64,000 bases of DNA from contig JANWVC010000011.1 of the NCBI GenBank assembly GCA_025057755.1, positions 54,550-118,549 of the forward strand, read 5' to 3'. Shown here in pieces: positions 18,654 through 28,280 of this stretch. A program made the position numbers and the translations under genes. Source of the stretch: Limisphaera sp. Lineage in GTDB: Bacteria; Verrucomicrobiota; Verrucomicrobiia; Limisphaerales; Limisphaeraceae. The notes beneath the pieces were generated by a model. The model did not search any database, was not told the origin of the DNA, and saw only the letters and a program-made list of their open reading frames with translations. The number at the start of each line of letters is the position of its first letter. The first letter of the stretch is position 1.

Positions 18654-19472
18654 GTGCAATTTGCCATCTGTAACGAAATTTATCAGGGGTGGAGCCTGGA
18701 GGACACCTTTGCCCACGCGGCGCGGACGGGTTATCAGGGGATTGAACTAGCGCCCTTTACGCTGGCCGAGTCTGTCACGGATCTGAGCAACTCGGACCGC
18801 CGGCGCTTGCGGGATTTAGCACTTCGGAATGGGCTGAGCGTGGTCGGGCTTCACTGGCTGTTGGTCAAGCCGGCAGGTTTGCATTTGAGCCATCCGGATC
18901 CTGGCATCCGGCAAAAGACGGGCCGATACTTCGTGGAGCTGGTCGACTGCTGCGCTGATCTTGGCGGACGGATCCTCGTGCTGGGATCCCCCAAACAACG
19001 CAGTATTTTGCCGGGTGTTTCTCCGCAGCAGGCCCGGGAGTGGGCCCGGGCAACCTTGCAGGATGCAATCCGCCGGGCAGAGGATCGCGGAGTGATCCTA
19101 TGCGTGGAACCTTTGTCCCCGGTGGAGACCAATTTCCTCACGACAGCGCAGGAAGCCATCGAATTTGCCCGGTCCTTTGGATCTCCAGCCTGCCAAATCA
19201 TTCTGGATGTTAAGGCCATGTGTTCTGAGCCAAGACCCATACCGGACATTATCCGGTCGGCTTGGCCCCATTTTGCGCATTTTCACGCCAACGACCGTAA
19301 TCTCAAAGGACCTGGCTTCGGGGACGTGGATTTTCGGCCCATTGGGGCGGTTCTGCACGAGGTGGGTTATAAGGGCTTCATCTCCGTAGAGGTCTTCAGT
19401 TTCGAAGAGGGAGCCGATGTCATTGCGCGCCAAAGTTTGGCCTACCTGCGTCAGAGCTTTGGTCTGGCCTGA
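18654..19472 (+). CDS. Sugar phosphate isomerase/epimerase family TIM-barrel protein
   Basis: A 272-residue protein of the xylose-isomerase-like AP-endonuclease-2 barrel family. The four metal ligands of this family can be placed: Glu152 (CVEPLS), Asp185 (IILDVKAM), His211 (HFHAND) and Glu246 (SVEVFSF). The N-terminal strand FAICNEIYQGWSLEDTF and the VVGLHWLL strand also fit. Members interconvert ketoses or act on inositols and similar sugars; the substrate here cannot be told. The only sensible start is a GTG at 18654; the region upstream diverges to the FHA gene. rpe and a phosphohexomutase follow, a carbohydrate-metabolism setting. Confidence 0.9.
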   Translation: MQFAICNEIYQGWSLEDTFAHAARTGYQGIELAPFTLAESVTDLSNSDRRRLRDLALRNGLSVVGLHWLLVKPAGLHLSHPDPGIRQKTGRYFVELVDCCADLGGRILVLGSPKQRSILPGVSPQQAREWARATLQDAIRRAEDRGVILCVEPLSPVETNFLTTAQEAIEFARSFGSPACQIILDVKAMCSEPRPIPDIIRSAWPHFAHFHANDRNLKGPGFGDVDFRPIGAVLHEVGYKGFISVEVFSFEEGADVIARQSLAYLRQSFGLA

Positions 19473-19712
19473 CCCTGCAGGGCAGCTCGTCAAATGTATC
19501 GGGAGGGTTCATGATGGGCTGCGCGCCAGGGCGTCCAAACTTGCCAATGTGTCTGGGACGGTCGGCTTTTACGTGGGTTTCTAGGAGCCGGAAGTCTAGA
19601 GTCTTCAACCTCAATAGGTTGCTGAAGGACAATTGGGCCCGGTCGGCAGCGTGCGCAGGATCGGGCAGCGGTCATTGACTGGGAGTCAGCGTTTGCCCAA
19701 GTTGAACCGGGC

Positions 19713-20456
19713 ATGATCATTGCGCCATCACTATTGGCTGCCAACTACGGTTGCCTGGCCCGTGAGGTCTTGCGCCACAAGACTTCGGGTGCCGAGTGGC
19801 TTCATTTGGATATTATGGACGGCCACTTCGTTCCGAATCTTTCTTTCGGGCCCGGAATTGTAAGAGCCCTTCGGCCGTTAACGCGCGCGTTCTTTGATGT
19901 CCATCTCATGTGCAGCAAACCGGAGGTGCTGCTGCCGTTATTCGCTGAGGCAGGGGCGAATCAAATCACCGTCCACGTGGAACTGGGCCAACGGGTGGAA
20001 CACTTGCTGTGGAAGATTCGCAGTCTGGGACTCAAGGTGGGGTTGGCCGTCAACCCGCCGACCCAACTGAGCCTGGTACGTCCTTTTCTGGCTCACATTG
20101 ATACATTGCTTGTAATGACCGTTAATCCGGGATTCGGCGGACAGGAATTCATTCACGAATGCCTGACCAAGATTCAGCAGGCGCATGGTTGGCGTTCCGA
20201 AGGGGGATTCTGCTTTCAGTTGGAGGTCGACGGCGGGATCAATGAAGAGACTGCTGCTGAGTGCGCCCGGGCTGGCGCCGATGTGTTCGTGGCCGGCACT
20301 GCGCTGTTTGGTCGCCGCAACCTGAGGGCTGCTGTAACCCGATTGCGGCGCTCGGTGCAACAGGCCACCACGGATCCGTCCTTTGCGAAAGCAGTTGCTA
20401 GCCAATCGTCGGCACGCGCCTGTCCTCGTACGAGCCCGCCGACTTCATCCATGTAG
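19713..20456 (+). CDS. rpe: Ribulose-phosphate 3-epimerase
   Basis: Interconverts ribulose 5-phosphate and xylulose 5-phosphate in the pentose phosphate pathway. The 247-residue protein has the Rpe metal and catalytic residues: His31 and Asp33 in LHLDIMDG, His64 in FDVHLM and Asp173 in EVDGGI. The phosphate-binding glycines (VNPGFGGQ and GTALFG) are present. The core ends near residue 222; the remaining 25 residues (rich in Ser, Ala and Pro) are an unusual extension. The phosphohexomutase gene starts 6 bases after the stop, so the two are probably co-transcribed. Confidence 0.96.
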   Translation: MIIAPSLLAANYGCLAREVLRHKTSGAEWLHLDIMDGHFVPNLSFGPGIVRALRPLTRAFFDVHLMCSKPEVLLPLFAEAGANQITVHVELGQRVEHLLWKIRSLGLKVGLAVNPPTQLSLVRPFLAHIDTLLVMTVNPGFGGQEFIHECLTKIQQAHGWRSEGGFCFQLEVDGGINEETAAECARAGADVFVAGTALFGRRNLRAAVTRLRRSVQQATTDPSFAKAVASQSSARACPRTSPPTSSM

Positions 20457-20462
20457 ACTCCG

Positions 20463-21884
20463 ATGAAATCTCCCATCTGTTTCGGCACCGACGGCTGGCG
20501 CGCAATCATTGCGGACGGCTTTACGTTTGAAAATGTTGCCCGTGTCGCGCAGGCTGCCGCTGATTATTGGCGGAATCATCCCGTACCAGGCCGGCTGACA
20601 CGAGTGGTCGTCGGATATGATCGTCGATTTTTCTCCGACCGTTTTGCAGCTTGCGCAGCGGAAGTTTTGGCAGGAAACGAATTCGAGGTGATTCTCACCC
20701 CGGCAGCCACCGTGACACCGGCTGTCTCGCTTGCCGTACGGGATCGGCATTGCATCGGTGGCATTATGATCACCGCCAGCCACAACCCGCCCATCTTCAA
20801 CGGGTTCAAGTTGAAGTCCCACTACGGTGGTTCGGCCGACCCATCAATTTGTCAGGCTGTGGAAGCCTGCTTGGACCGGTCTCCGATTCGGCGCATGCCC
20901 TTTGCCGAAGCGCGCCATCATCGTCGCATTCGTCAGATTGATCTTCGGCCCGCCCACGAGCGGGCCATACGTCGTTTGGTGGATTTTGACCAGATCCGGC
21001 GTGCCGCTCTTCGGGTGGCTCACGATGCCCTGTTTGGAGCTGCAGCTGGTGCTTTTACTTCTTTGTTGAGCGGAACCACTTGCCGAGTGACTTCGCTCCA
21101 CAGCGAACATGACGTGAGGTTTGGCGGCCTTACCCCTGAGCCAATTCCGCGCAATTATGGCCCTGTCTCGAGTTTCCTGAGGCGGCACCCGCATGACCTG
21201 TGCCTGGTTAATGACGGTGATGGCGATCGTCTGGGAGCGTTGGACGGACAGGGCCGACCGCTCACCACGCATCAGGTGGTCTGCCTAATCCTGTATCATC
21301 TACATTGCAACCGCGGACTTAAAGGTCGGGTTATCAAGAGCATCACCTTGACCTCCATGGTGGACAGAATGTGCGCTGCTTGGGGCCTGCCCTTGGTGGA
21401 GACCGGAGTGGGCTTCAAATACATCTGCCCGGAGTTGATCAAAGGAGACGTCCTGCTCGGGGCTGAGGAAAGCGGCGGGATCGGATTGCCAGGCCATATC
21501 CCCGAGCGCGACGGTTTGGCTGCAGGCTTGGTCCTACTCGAATTATTGGCGTGGGAAAGGAAACCTCTTCAGGCGATACTTCTACGTCTGGAGCAACAGT
21601 TTGGGCCTCATCGATATGGTCGCATGGACCTCCCTGTGCCCATGGATCGATGTGCCCGGCTGCTGGAACGCTTGCAGACAGAGCCGCCCGATCGGCTGGG
21701 TCGGTTGTCGGTGGCAGATCTCAAGACCTTTGACGGCATTAAATTCATCGCCAAAAATGGTGCCTGGCTGATGTTGCGTGGCTCGGGCACCGAACCGGTG
21801 CTGCGCATTTACGCGGAAGCCGCCACAGAGGCCGAAGTGGAACGATTGCTTCAGATCGGCCGTCGCTGGACCCGCGTCGTGTGA
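20463..21884 (+). CDS. Phosphohexomutase (phosphoglucomutase/phosphomannomutase family)
   Basis: A 473-residue enzyme that moves a phosphate between positions on hexose phosphates through a phosphoserine. Seen: FGTDGWR at the N terminus, catalytic Ser106 in ITASHNPP, the magnesium-binding loop DGDGDR (251-256), the sugar-binding GAEESGG, and the phosphate-binding RGSGTEP near the C terminus. The length fits the family. I cannot choose between glucose, mannose and glucosamine phosphates; the sugar loop GAEESGGIG is nearer to phosphoglucomutase-type members than to GlmM. It lies 6 bases after rpe. Confidence 0.93.
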   Translation: MKSPICFGTDGWRAIIADGFTFENVARVAQAAADYWRNHPVPGRLTRVVVGYDRRFFSDRFAACAAEVLAGNEFEVILTPAATVTPAVSLAVRDRHCIGGIMITASHNPPIFNGFKLKSHYGGSADPSICQAVEACLDRSPIRRMPFAEARHHRRIRQIDLRPAHERAIRRLVDFDQIRRAALRVAHDALFGAAAGAFTSLLSGTTCRVTSLHSEHDVRFGGLTPEPIPRNYGPVSSFLRRHPHDLCLVNDGDGDRLGALDGQGRPLTTHQVVCLILYHLHCNRGLKGRVIKSITLTSMVDRMCAAWGLPLVETGVGFKYICPELIKGDVLLGAEESGGIGLPGHIPERDGLAAGLVLLELLAWERKPLQAILLRLEQQFGPHRYGRMDLPVPMDRCARLLERLQTEPPDRLGRLSVADLKTFDGIKFIAKNGAWLMLRGSGTEPVLRIYAEAATEAEVERLLQIGRRWTRVV

Positions 21885-21963
21885 CTGTCCGGGACGGCGC
21901 GAGTGGAACGGATTGTTTTGAATTTGCATTTGGCCGCGCTCGGCCAAGATCAACAGGAGCCCT

Positions 21964-22413
21964 ATGACTGCAAATTTAACTGAGCAACAACGACAGCAGG
22001 TAGCCCGCTGGCTCGCTGAAGGGGCCAAACTGTCGGAAGTACAAGACCGATTGGCCAAAGAGTTTGGCTTGCGTCTCACTTACATGGAGGTGCGCCTTTT
22101 GGTGGACGACCTGAAATTGCAGGTCAAGGACCCTGAACCGGACAATGCCCAGTCAACCACACAGACGCAACAGATCCCTGAGGCGCGCCCCACCGAGAAG
22201 CGGGTTCAACTCTCTGTAGATGAACTGACCAAACCTGGTGCGGTGGTCAGTGGGAAAGTCACCTTCAGCGATGGACAAAAGGCCAACTGGTATTTGGATC
22301 AGATGGGACGGCTGGGGCTGGCCCCAGAAAAACCTGGCTACCGGCCCTCGGCAAACGATTTGGATGAGTTTCAACAGTTGTTAGAGCGGGAACTGGCCCG
22401 GTATGGATTTTAG
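21964..22413 (+). CDS. Hypothetical protein with N-terminal helix-turn-helix-like region
   Basis: A 149-residue cytoplasmic protein that I do not recognise. The first 60 residues are helical and look like a helix-turn-helix module: QQQVARWLAEGAKLSEVQDRLAKEFGLRLTY. A polar, glutamine- and proline-rich linker (about 65-85) follows, then a small strand-rich C-terminal part (GKVTFSDGQKANWYLDQMGRLGL). The last part may be a compact beta domain. AGGAGC at 21954-21959 is a clear ribosome-binding site. It follows the phosphohexomutase by 79 bases and converges with rsfS. A regulator is possible but unproven. Confidence 0.8.
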   Translation: MTANLTEQQRQQVARWLAEGAKLSEVQDRLAKEFGLRLTYMEVRLLVDDLKLQVKDPEPDNAQSTTQTQQIPEARPTEKRVQLSVDELTKPGAVVSGKVTFSDGQKANWYLDQMGRLGLAPEKPGYRPSANDLDEFQQLLERELARYGF

Positions 22414-22492
22414 TCGAATCCCCGAACCTGGCCGAATCGGGGGAGGACCGGCGTGACATGGCCGCCCGCAGAATGCGTTTGTCGACGCAGCT

Positions 22493-22858
22493 CTAAGGGG
22501 CGACCTTGCGACGCGTACGCACGCCCACCCGCGGTGCATCGCCCCAGAGACTTTCCAGGTCGTAGTGTTGGCGGACGTCTTGCCTCATGACGTGTACGAT
22601 GACATCGAAGTAGTCAAGCACCACCCAGCCGGTGGACTGGTGACCATCCACGCCATACGGGCGTAGTCCATGATCCTGCTCCAGCTTCTCCGTGACTTCC
22701 TCCAGGACCGCCCGCATGTGCGGCTCGCTCGTGGCTGAGGCGATCACGAAATAATCCGCGACCGTCGACAACTTGCGCATGTCCAGAACCACGATGTCTT
22801 CCGCTTTTTTGTTGTCCGCCAGTTTCCGACAAAGCAGGGCCAACTTTTTGGAGTCCAT
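22493..22858 (-). CDS. rsfS: Ribosome silencing factor RsfS
   Basis: Binds ribosomal protein L14 and keeps the ribosomal subunits apart when nutrients are scarce. The 121-residue protein shows the RsfS core: DNKKAEDIVVLDMRKLSTVADYFVIASA, then GVDGHQSTGWVVLDYFDVIVHVM and DLESLWGDAP. A TTG at 22891, 6 bases after nadD, is an alternative start; the ATG at 22858 fits the family length better. Neither has a strong ribosome-binding site. The nadD-rsfS pairing is common in bacteria and supports the call. Confidence 0.94.
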   Translation of the reverse strand: MDSKKLALLCRKLADNKKAEDIVVLDMRKLSTVADYFVIASATSEPHMRAVLEEVTEKLEQDHGLRPYGVDGHQSTGWVVLDYFDVIVHVMRQDVRQHYDLESLWGDAPRVGVRTRRKVAP

Positions 22859-22897
22859 GATGCGTTTGAACGGATCACTTAGGTGTTCCAAGGTGCG

Positions 22898-23503
22898 TCA
22901 AACATAAAGCCGCCGCAGGCGGATCGCTTCCGCTACTGCAGGCGGTACCAACCAGTCGATGGGTTTGCCCGCCCGCACGCGGGTGCGAATCTCTGATGAA
23001 GACAAACCTACCGGAAACCCCGCGATATTCACGCCTCGAAAGGGCGGAGGGAACTCCGCCGCAGGTTGCCCCGGCCGTATTAGGGCCACAAACACGGCCC
23101 GTCGCGCCACTTCGTCTGCACCGCGCCAACGGGGCAGCGTGGGCACATGATCGGCCCCGATCAGATAGAACAGATCTGCTTCGGGATATCGTTGCGTGTA
23201 CTCTCGCAATGTGTCCACCGTGTAAGAGATTCCGCCTCGCCTGAGCTCACAATCGTCGATTTCGCAATCTGTCTGGCCGGCCAACGCCAAGCGAAGTAGT
23301 CGCACTCGTTCAGCAGGTGGTGCCTGCGGCGGATGGTCCGTCTTGAAGGGAGATTGTGCGGCCGGAATAAAGATCAAACGGTCCAACCCCATGGCTTCGA
23401 TCGCTGCCCGCGCCGCCCACAGATGTCCCCAGTGCACCGGATCGAAACTGCCTCCGAACAGCCCCAAACGCATTCGTCTCGGCGTGATCCGATCTTGATT
23501 CAT
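22898..23503 (-). CDS. nadD: Nicotinate-nucleotide adenylyltransferase
   Basis: Adds AMP to nicotinate mononucleotide in NAD synthesis. The 201-residue protein has the nucleotidyltransferase motif GGSFDPVHWGH (17-27), the ISYTVDTL segment, IGADHVPTLPRW and the C-terminal SSSEIRTR motif that binds ATP phosphates. The start ATG overlaps the stop of the upstream esterase gene (ATGA at 23503-23500), so its translation is probably coupled to it. rsfS follows on the same strand. Confidence 0.96.
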   Translation of the reverse strand: MNQDRITPRRMRLGLFGGSFDPVHWGHLWAARAAIEAMGLDRLIFIPAAQSPFKTDHPPQAPPAERVRLLRLALAGQTDCEIDDCELRRGGISYTVDTLREYTQRYPEADLFYLIGADHVPTLPRWRGADEVARRAVFVALIRPGQPAAEFPPPFRGVNIAGFPVGLSSSEIRTRVRAGKPIDWLVPPAVAEAIRLRRLYV

Positions 23504-24858
23504 CGTGGCCGCAGGTGCCGATCCGCAAAATCCAGATACTGTTCCCAGTCCCAAGCTGTCAAATCGTGTCGGCCAGCCCGGATGTGATATCCGATCCACT
23601 GCCCGACGGATTGTCCGATGGGCGGCATCTCGCTCACATCCAGGCCCCTCCGGCCGTAGAGCCTGTATACGACTCCCGCCTCCAAGGCTGCCAGAAACTC
23701 CCCGCGCGGGTCGGCCCACAAATCCTCTGAAGCACTGCCGACATAAACCGGTCGCGGTGCCATCAAGGCGATCAATTCATGCGAATCCACCGGCAAATCA
23801 TCCTCGCGGTCATCATATTGCTTGTATCGACCACAGAACCAGTGAGGAAAACGGCGGTTCAAGTCCGCAATCCGTTCTCCAAATCGCCGCCGGGTCAGGG
23901 CTGCGCCTCCCTCACCCGACTCGTTGGCAATTACCAGAGCGAAGCGAGGATCTCGGGCGCCAGCCCACAATGCCGCCTTGCCCAGACGGGAATGTCCGAT
24001 TAAGACCACACCGCGCGGGTCCACTTCACGGTCCGTTTGGAGATAGTCCATAGCACGACTCAAGCCCCAAGCCCAGGCCGCAATGGCGCCCCATTCTTCC
24101 GGCGCAAACACATGATTTGTGCCCGCCGGGCTCAGCGCGGCCCGTACGCCCAATTTCCAACCTTCTGGAAAGTCTGGCTCCAAATCGCCACAGTACACGG
24201 TGGCCAAACCGTAGCCACGTGCCAGAATGCGTTCCACCGGCCAGTTTGAGGCGGCTACCCCGCGCGACGAAGAAGTCGCCCGATTCTCAACCACGGTTCC
24301 CCTGCGGTCGTTGGGTACCCAGTGGTCAGTGATTCGGATGCCGGGATCGGGGTGCACCGTATGATTCCCCATGAAGTTCAAACCGAGAAAAACCGGCCTC
24401 GGCCGGGTGGCTGCGGCCGGCAGATACAAGAGCAAATCCATGCGTGGCCCCCCACGATCCCCTCGCAACCACACCGAGACCTCTCGCCGCACCGCACGCC
24501 CTCCTAGGGCATTTCGGTCTTCCTCAATGACTTCCCACCACATTCCGGGCGGCCGCGTTGGAGCCCGGCCGTAAACATGCTCCTCAAATAACCACAATAT
24601 CTCTGGCCTACGGCGTTGCTCCCACACTCTGCGTGTTCGGACCGGCGTGCCATCCAGGCAGGTCAATGGATCCGGTAAAGTGTAGGCAGGCACCTTTGCC
24701 TCGTCGTAGTTGGGTCCTGTTCCACTCCAGGCTGTCGGGAGACCGACCATCGACAAAACAAGTCCCCAGAGGCCTCCCCTACGGCTCACCCGCTGCCAGG
24801 GCGAATGAAACCGGTTCTCCCGTCTTTGCCGCCCATCCATCGAGAGATACGGAACCAT
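23500..24858 (-). CDS. CE15-type glucuronoyl esterase, secreted
   Basis: An alpha/beta hydrolase of carbohydrate esterase family 15, which cuts ester bonds between glucuronic acid on xylan and lignin. The 452-residue precursor has an N-terminal signal region (about residues 25-45, hydrophobic stretch LWGLVLSMVGL). The nucleophile elbow is GHSRLGKAALW with Ser290, followed by the family's ANESGEGGAAL segment and DSHELIALMAPRP. The catalytic His is expected in GYHIRAGRHDLT near residue 431. The exact start is uncertain (ATG also at 24840) and neither has a clear ribosome-binding site. Its stop overlaps nadD by 4 bases, an odd partner. It suggests growth on plant cell wall material. Confidence 0.9.
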   Translation of the reverse strand: MVPYLSMDGRQRRENRFHSPWQRVSRRGGLWGLVLSMVGLPTAWSGTGPNYDEAKVPAYTLPDPLTCLDGTPVRTRRVWEQRRRPEILWLFEEHVYGRAPTRPPGMWWEVIEEDRNALGGRAVRREVSVWLRGDRGGPRMDLLLYLPAAATRPRPVFLGLNFMGNHTVHPDPGIRITDHWVPNDRRGTVVENRATSSSRGVAASNWPVERILARGYGLATVYCGDLEPDFPEGWKLGVRAALSPAGTNHVFAPEEWGAIAAWAWGLSRAMDYLQTDREVDPRGVVLIGHSRLGKAALWAGARDPRFALVIANESGEGGAALTRRRFGERIADLNRRFPHWFCGRYKQYDDREDDLPVDSHELIALMAPRPVYVGSASEDLWADPRGEFLAALEAGVVYRLYGRRGLDVSEMPPIGQSVGQWIGYHIRAGRHDLTAWDWEQYLDFADRHLRPR

Positions 24859-24882
24859 AGACCGATTCGGACAGCCTGTTCG

Positions 24883-27285
24883 TTAACAACAGCGTCGGAA
24901 ACCGCGAAATCGTTCCTCCATCAACTGGGCATACAAACGACCTGCGGTCGCTCTGTCCGGCACTGGCCCCACAGCTGCGTTGCGCACCGCATGCAGACAA
25001 CACATCTCAGGCGATGCACCGTCACCCGGTCCGGCCTTGGCCAGAGTGGTCTCTCCCGACAATTCCCGGGTCAGAGCCAAGGTCAAGGCTGCCATCCTCG
25101 CTGCATGGACGGGCAGGCCGCCACCAGGCTCCTGAACCGACTCGCGTGTTAACCACACCGGCGAAGTCTCTGCCAACACGATCGGTCGCCGGCCTGAAAA
25201 CAAACGCCACCATTCCACGGCACTCAATACCAGTACCAGGCTGACCAAAGCCAAGAAAACCCCAGCCACAACGGCATCCAGCCGATTGTTGAATTGCAGA
25301 ACCCGATTGGCGCGAAGTGCCCGGGTGGCCGCCTCCAATGCTGCAGCATCGCCGCGACTGCGCGCTTCCATCATAGCTTCGCGCAACGTTGGCTCCTGTC
25401 GGGCCAGCTCGCGCGCTTGCGCCAAGAAACCGATTCGCGGATCCGGATGCATAATTTTTTGGACACCTGCAGTGAATGTGACACTGACCAGCCACAACAG
25501 GGGCACCAGCGTAACGAACGACAGGACCGGCCGTCCGGGACACCATCTGCCCGGTTCATCCGGGGGACTTGGATCCGGTTCCCGGCGCCGGCGCAACTCG
25601 AGTTTCAAAATCACCGTGGTGGCCAGGCAGAGCGCGATGGCTGCAAGCATTTGGTTGGCCATGCCAAACAGTGGCCATAGCGAATTGATTCCTCCCAGGG
25701 GGTCCCGCACGCCCTGCACCAGAAAATATCCCCAGGCGCCTACCATCAAACCACTGGCCAATAGATTCGCGCCGGTATTGCGCGTGTCTCCCAACGGCTT
25801 CCACAAGTGCCCGAGAAAATCATGCAGGATGTACCGTGCCACACGTGTGCCCGCGTCAATGGTGGTCAAAATGAACAGAGCTTCGAACATGATCGCAAAG
25901 TGATACCAAAGATCTAACCACCGTTGACCCACGGCTCGCGAAAAGATTTGCGCCATGCCTACCGCCAGCGTCGCCGCTCCGCCTGTGCGCCCGAACAAGG
26001 TGTGTTCACCGACGCTGCGCGCCAGTTCCTCCATGTGTTGAACCGTAACGGGATAGCCGGCCGCCGTGATTCGCTCAGCCACCACCTCGGGCTCGCCCTT
26101 GACATTCATTGCAAAATAGACCCCCGGCTCCATGGTGCAGGCGGCCACCATCGCCATAATCGCCACGAACGATTCCAAGCACATCGCGCCGTAAGCGACC
26201 GGTCGGGCGTAATGCTCTCGGGTGATGAGCTTCGGCGTGGTGCCACTGGAGATCAGCGAATGGAAACCTGAAATGGCCCCACAAGCAATGGTGATGAAAC
26301 AGAATGGGAACAATCGACCGGCCACCACCGGACCTGAGCCGTCCACAAACGGAGTCACCGGCGGAAGATTCAAATCCGGTAATACGAGAAAAATTCCTAA
26401 CGCCAGCAGAACGATCGTTCCCAACTTCATGAAGGTGCTCAAGTAATCCCGCGGCGCCAATAACAACCAGACAGGCAAAACACTTGCCAACAACCCGTAA
26501 CCAATGATCGCCCAAGCCAGCGTGAGATCGCTCAGGGTAAACCATGCTGCAAGGCCGGGATGTTCGTAGACCCACTTGCCACCCCACACAGCCAACAACA
26601 ACCCTGCCACCCCCAGGGCTGTCGCTTCCCGCACCCGTCCCACTCGCCAGAACCGGAGATACAAGCCCATGGCCATGGCTAGTGGAATCGTCGCTCCCAC
26701 GGTGAACACCCCCCACGGACTTTCCGCGAGCGCCTTCACCACCACCAGTCCCAACACCGCCAGCAGAATCACCATGATCGCCAAAATCGCCACCAACGCG
26801 ACCATGCCCGCCGGACGATTCAGCTCGTCCCGAACCATCTCCGCCAGGGAACGACCCCCGCGACGAATGGAACAAAACAGAATCACAAAATCTTGCACCG
26901 CACCGCCCAGCACACATCCAATCAGCAACCACAGCGTGCCCGGGAGATAACCAAATTGTGCCGCCAAAACCGGCCCCACTAGCGGACCTGGTCCCGAGAT
27001 CGCCGCAAAATGGTGCCCAAAAACAATCCATTTGTGCGTGCGAACATAATCCTTGCCGTCTTCCTGCATCTCTGCCGGGGTGGCCCTTCGGTCATTTAGT
27101 GCCAACACGCGCGCGGCGATCCACTTGGAGTAAAACCGGTACCCTAGCGCATAAGAACACAGAGCCGCCAAGATTAACGTTGAAGCATTGACCGGTTCAC
27201 CTCGTGGCAGGGCCAGCGACACGTATGCCGCCGTGCCTGCCAGGGCCACTAGCACCCATACGAACACACGCCACCCGCCTTTCAT
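24883..27285 (-). CDS. cstA: Carbon starvation protein CstA family transporter
   Basis: An inner-membrane carrier of the CstA family, whose studied members take up pyruvate or peptides. The 800-residue protein has some sixteen or more hydrophobic segments. Family motifs include GYRFYSKWI, HKWIVFGHHFAAISGPGPLVGPVLAAQ, GAVQDFVILF, GFHSLISSGTTPK and TTIDAGTRVARY. A long hydrophilic insert near residues 570-700 and a polar tail are at the C terminus. The start ATG is followed by a short basic stretch and the first helix. It lies 25 bases upstream of the CE15 gene on the same strand and may be co-transcribed with it. Substrate is not fixed by sequence. Confidence 0.95.
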   Translation of the reverse strand: MKGGWRVFVWVLVALAGTAAYVSLALPRGEPVNASTLILAALCSYALGYRFYSKWIAARVLALNDRRATPAEMQEDGKDYVRTHKWIVFGHHFAAISGPGPLVGPVLAAQFGYLPGTLWLLIGCVLGGAVQDFVILFCSIRRGGRSLAEMVRDELNRPAGMVALVAILAIMVILLAVLGLVVVKALAESPWGVFTVGATIPLAMAMGLYLRFWRVGRVREATALGVAGLLLAVWGGKWVYEHPGLAAWFTLSDLTLAWAIIGYGLLASVLPVWLLLAPRDYLSTFMKLGTIVLLALGIFLVLPDLNLPPVTPFVDGSGPVVAGRLFPFCFITIACGAISGFHSLISSGTTPKLITREHYARPVAYGAMCLESFVAIMAMVAACTMEPGVYFAMNVKGEPEVVAERITAAGYPVTVQHMEELARSVGEHTLFGRTGGAATLAVGMAQIFSRAVGQRWLDLWYHFAIMFEALFILTTIDAGTRVARYILHDFLGHLWKPLGDTRNTGANLLASGLMVGAWGYFLVQGVRDPLGGINSLWPLFGMANQMLAAIALCLATTVILKLELRRRREPDPSPPDEPGRWCPGRPVLSFVTLVPLLWLVSVTFTAGVQKIMHPDPRIGFLAQARELARQEPTLREAMMEARSRGDAAALEAATRALRANRVLQFNNRLDAVVAGVFLALVSLVLVLSAVEWWRLFSGRRPIVLAETSPVWLTRESVQEPGGGLPVHAARMAALTLALTRELSGETTLAKAGPGDGASPEMCCLHAVRNAAVGPVPDRATAGRLYAQLMEERFRGFRRCC

Positions 27286-28280
27286 GCCCTAATTGCCGTT
27301 TCCTTTTTCTTCGAAAGCATGGCCAGCGTAAAGCCGGAATCTAAGAAACGTTCACTGTACCTTCGGCCGGGCGCTTTATGGCAGGTCCTAACAAAATCTT
27401 CCAGCATTCGAAAATAGACTCGTGCGATACCCCACCGCCCGGCAGACGTGTCGGACTGCTCCGGCGCCGGCTGACTCTGGCACTTTCGACCTATCCTCAC
27501 TCCATTTGTCGAATCGTTCTCGCGTACCTGAATGAGCTGCAGCACCTCACTCGACTCTGGTCATTGCGGCCCCATGACACGCCGGGAGAGAAGGGTTCAT
27601 TTCAATATCAACCTCCAGCTCACTTTGTTTTCCCATCGCTGCGCAATGGCCACGCAGAACTCGTCTTTTGCACAGGGCACATCACAACACGGAAACCCGG
27701 AGCTGGCTCCTCGGGCAACGATGCTGAGGCTGCTGACCCATGACACAGGCGCCGGACTGTGCTCCTCCTGAACAGTAACGGGTCGCACGGACGGTTGGAG
27801 ACGATGCCGCATGCCTGGCAAAACTCGGGTTGCGGCAAATGAGACTCTTCTTTAACTCTAAGGAGCACAAGGGACCAATGGCGCACATGGACCCGATTGG
27901 TTATCCAGTGTAACGAATGCGAGTGGTTTGGCGTAGCTATCTTTTCGCAGGTCCCAAGGGCTCTTCCCGACGAGTGAGGCGTTGCTCATGGCCATCGACG
28001 TCCCTGCGCATGAAATGTGCTAACTTGCCGGGCGCCTCCCCGGAAACAGGTCCGGTTCTTGACAGGGTGTCGGCGACCTTTAGAGACGAAACTTTTGGAA
28101 TTCGACCGAACCTCTCTCCGGCCCGTAGCCTTGCGCATCTGCAAACCGACGGCGCAACTTGCTTTGCATGTGTCGAAGCCCATAAATCAATCTGTGATCG
28201 TTGACGTAATCCCACTCAGCCATCCACGGGGTCAGACTGCAGCGTTAGAGGCTCACCGGGCAGTTTCCGTCCGGAGATTC
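27286..28280. other. Divergent intergenic region, no supported gene
   Basis: Almost 1 kb between cstA (-) and the pectate-lyase pseudogene (+). It must contain the cstA promoter at the left and that of the lyase at the right. Small open frames on both strands have no domain signal. I did not find a tRNA fold, a riboswitch consensus or repeats here. The GC content dips between 27290 and 27350. Confidence 0.5.
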
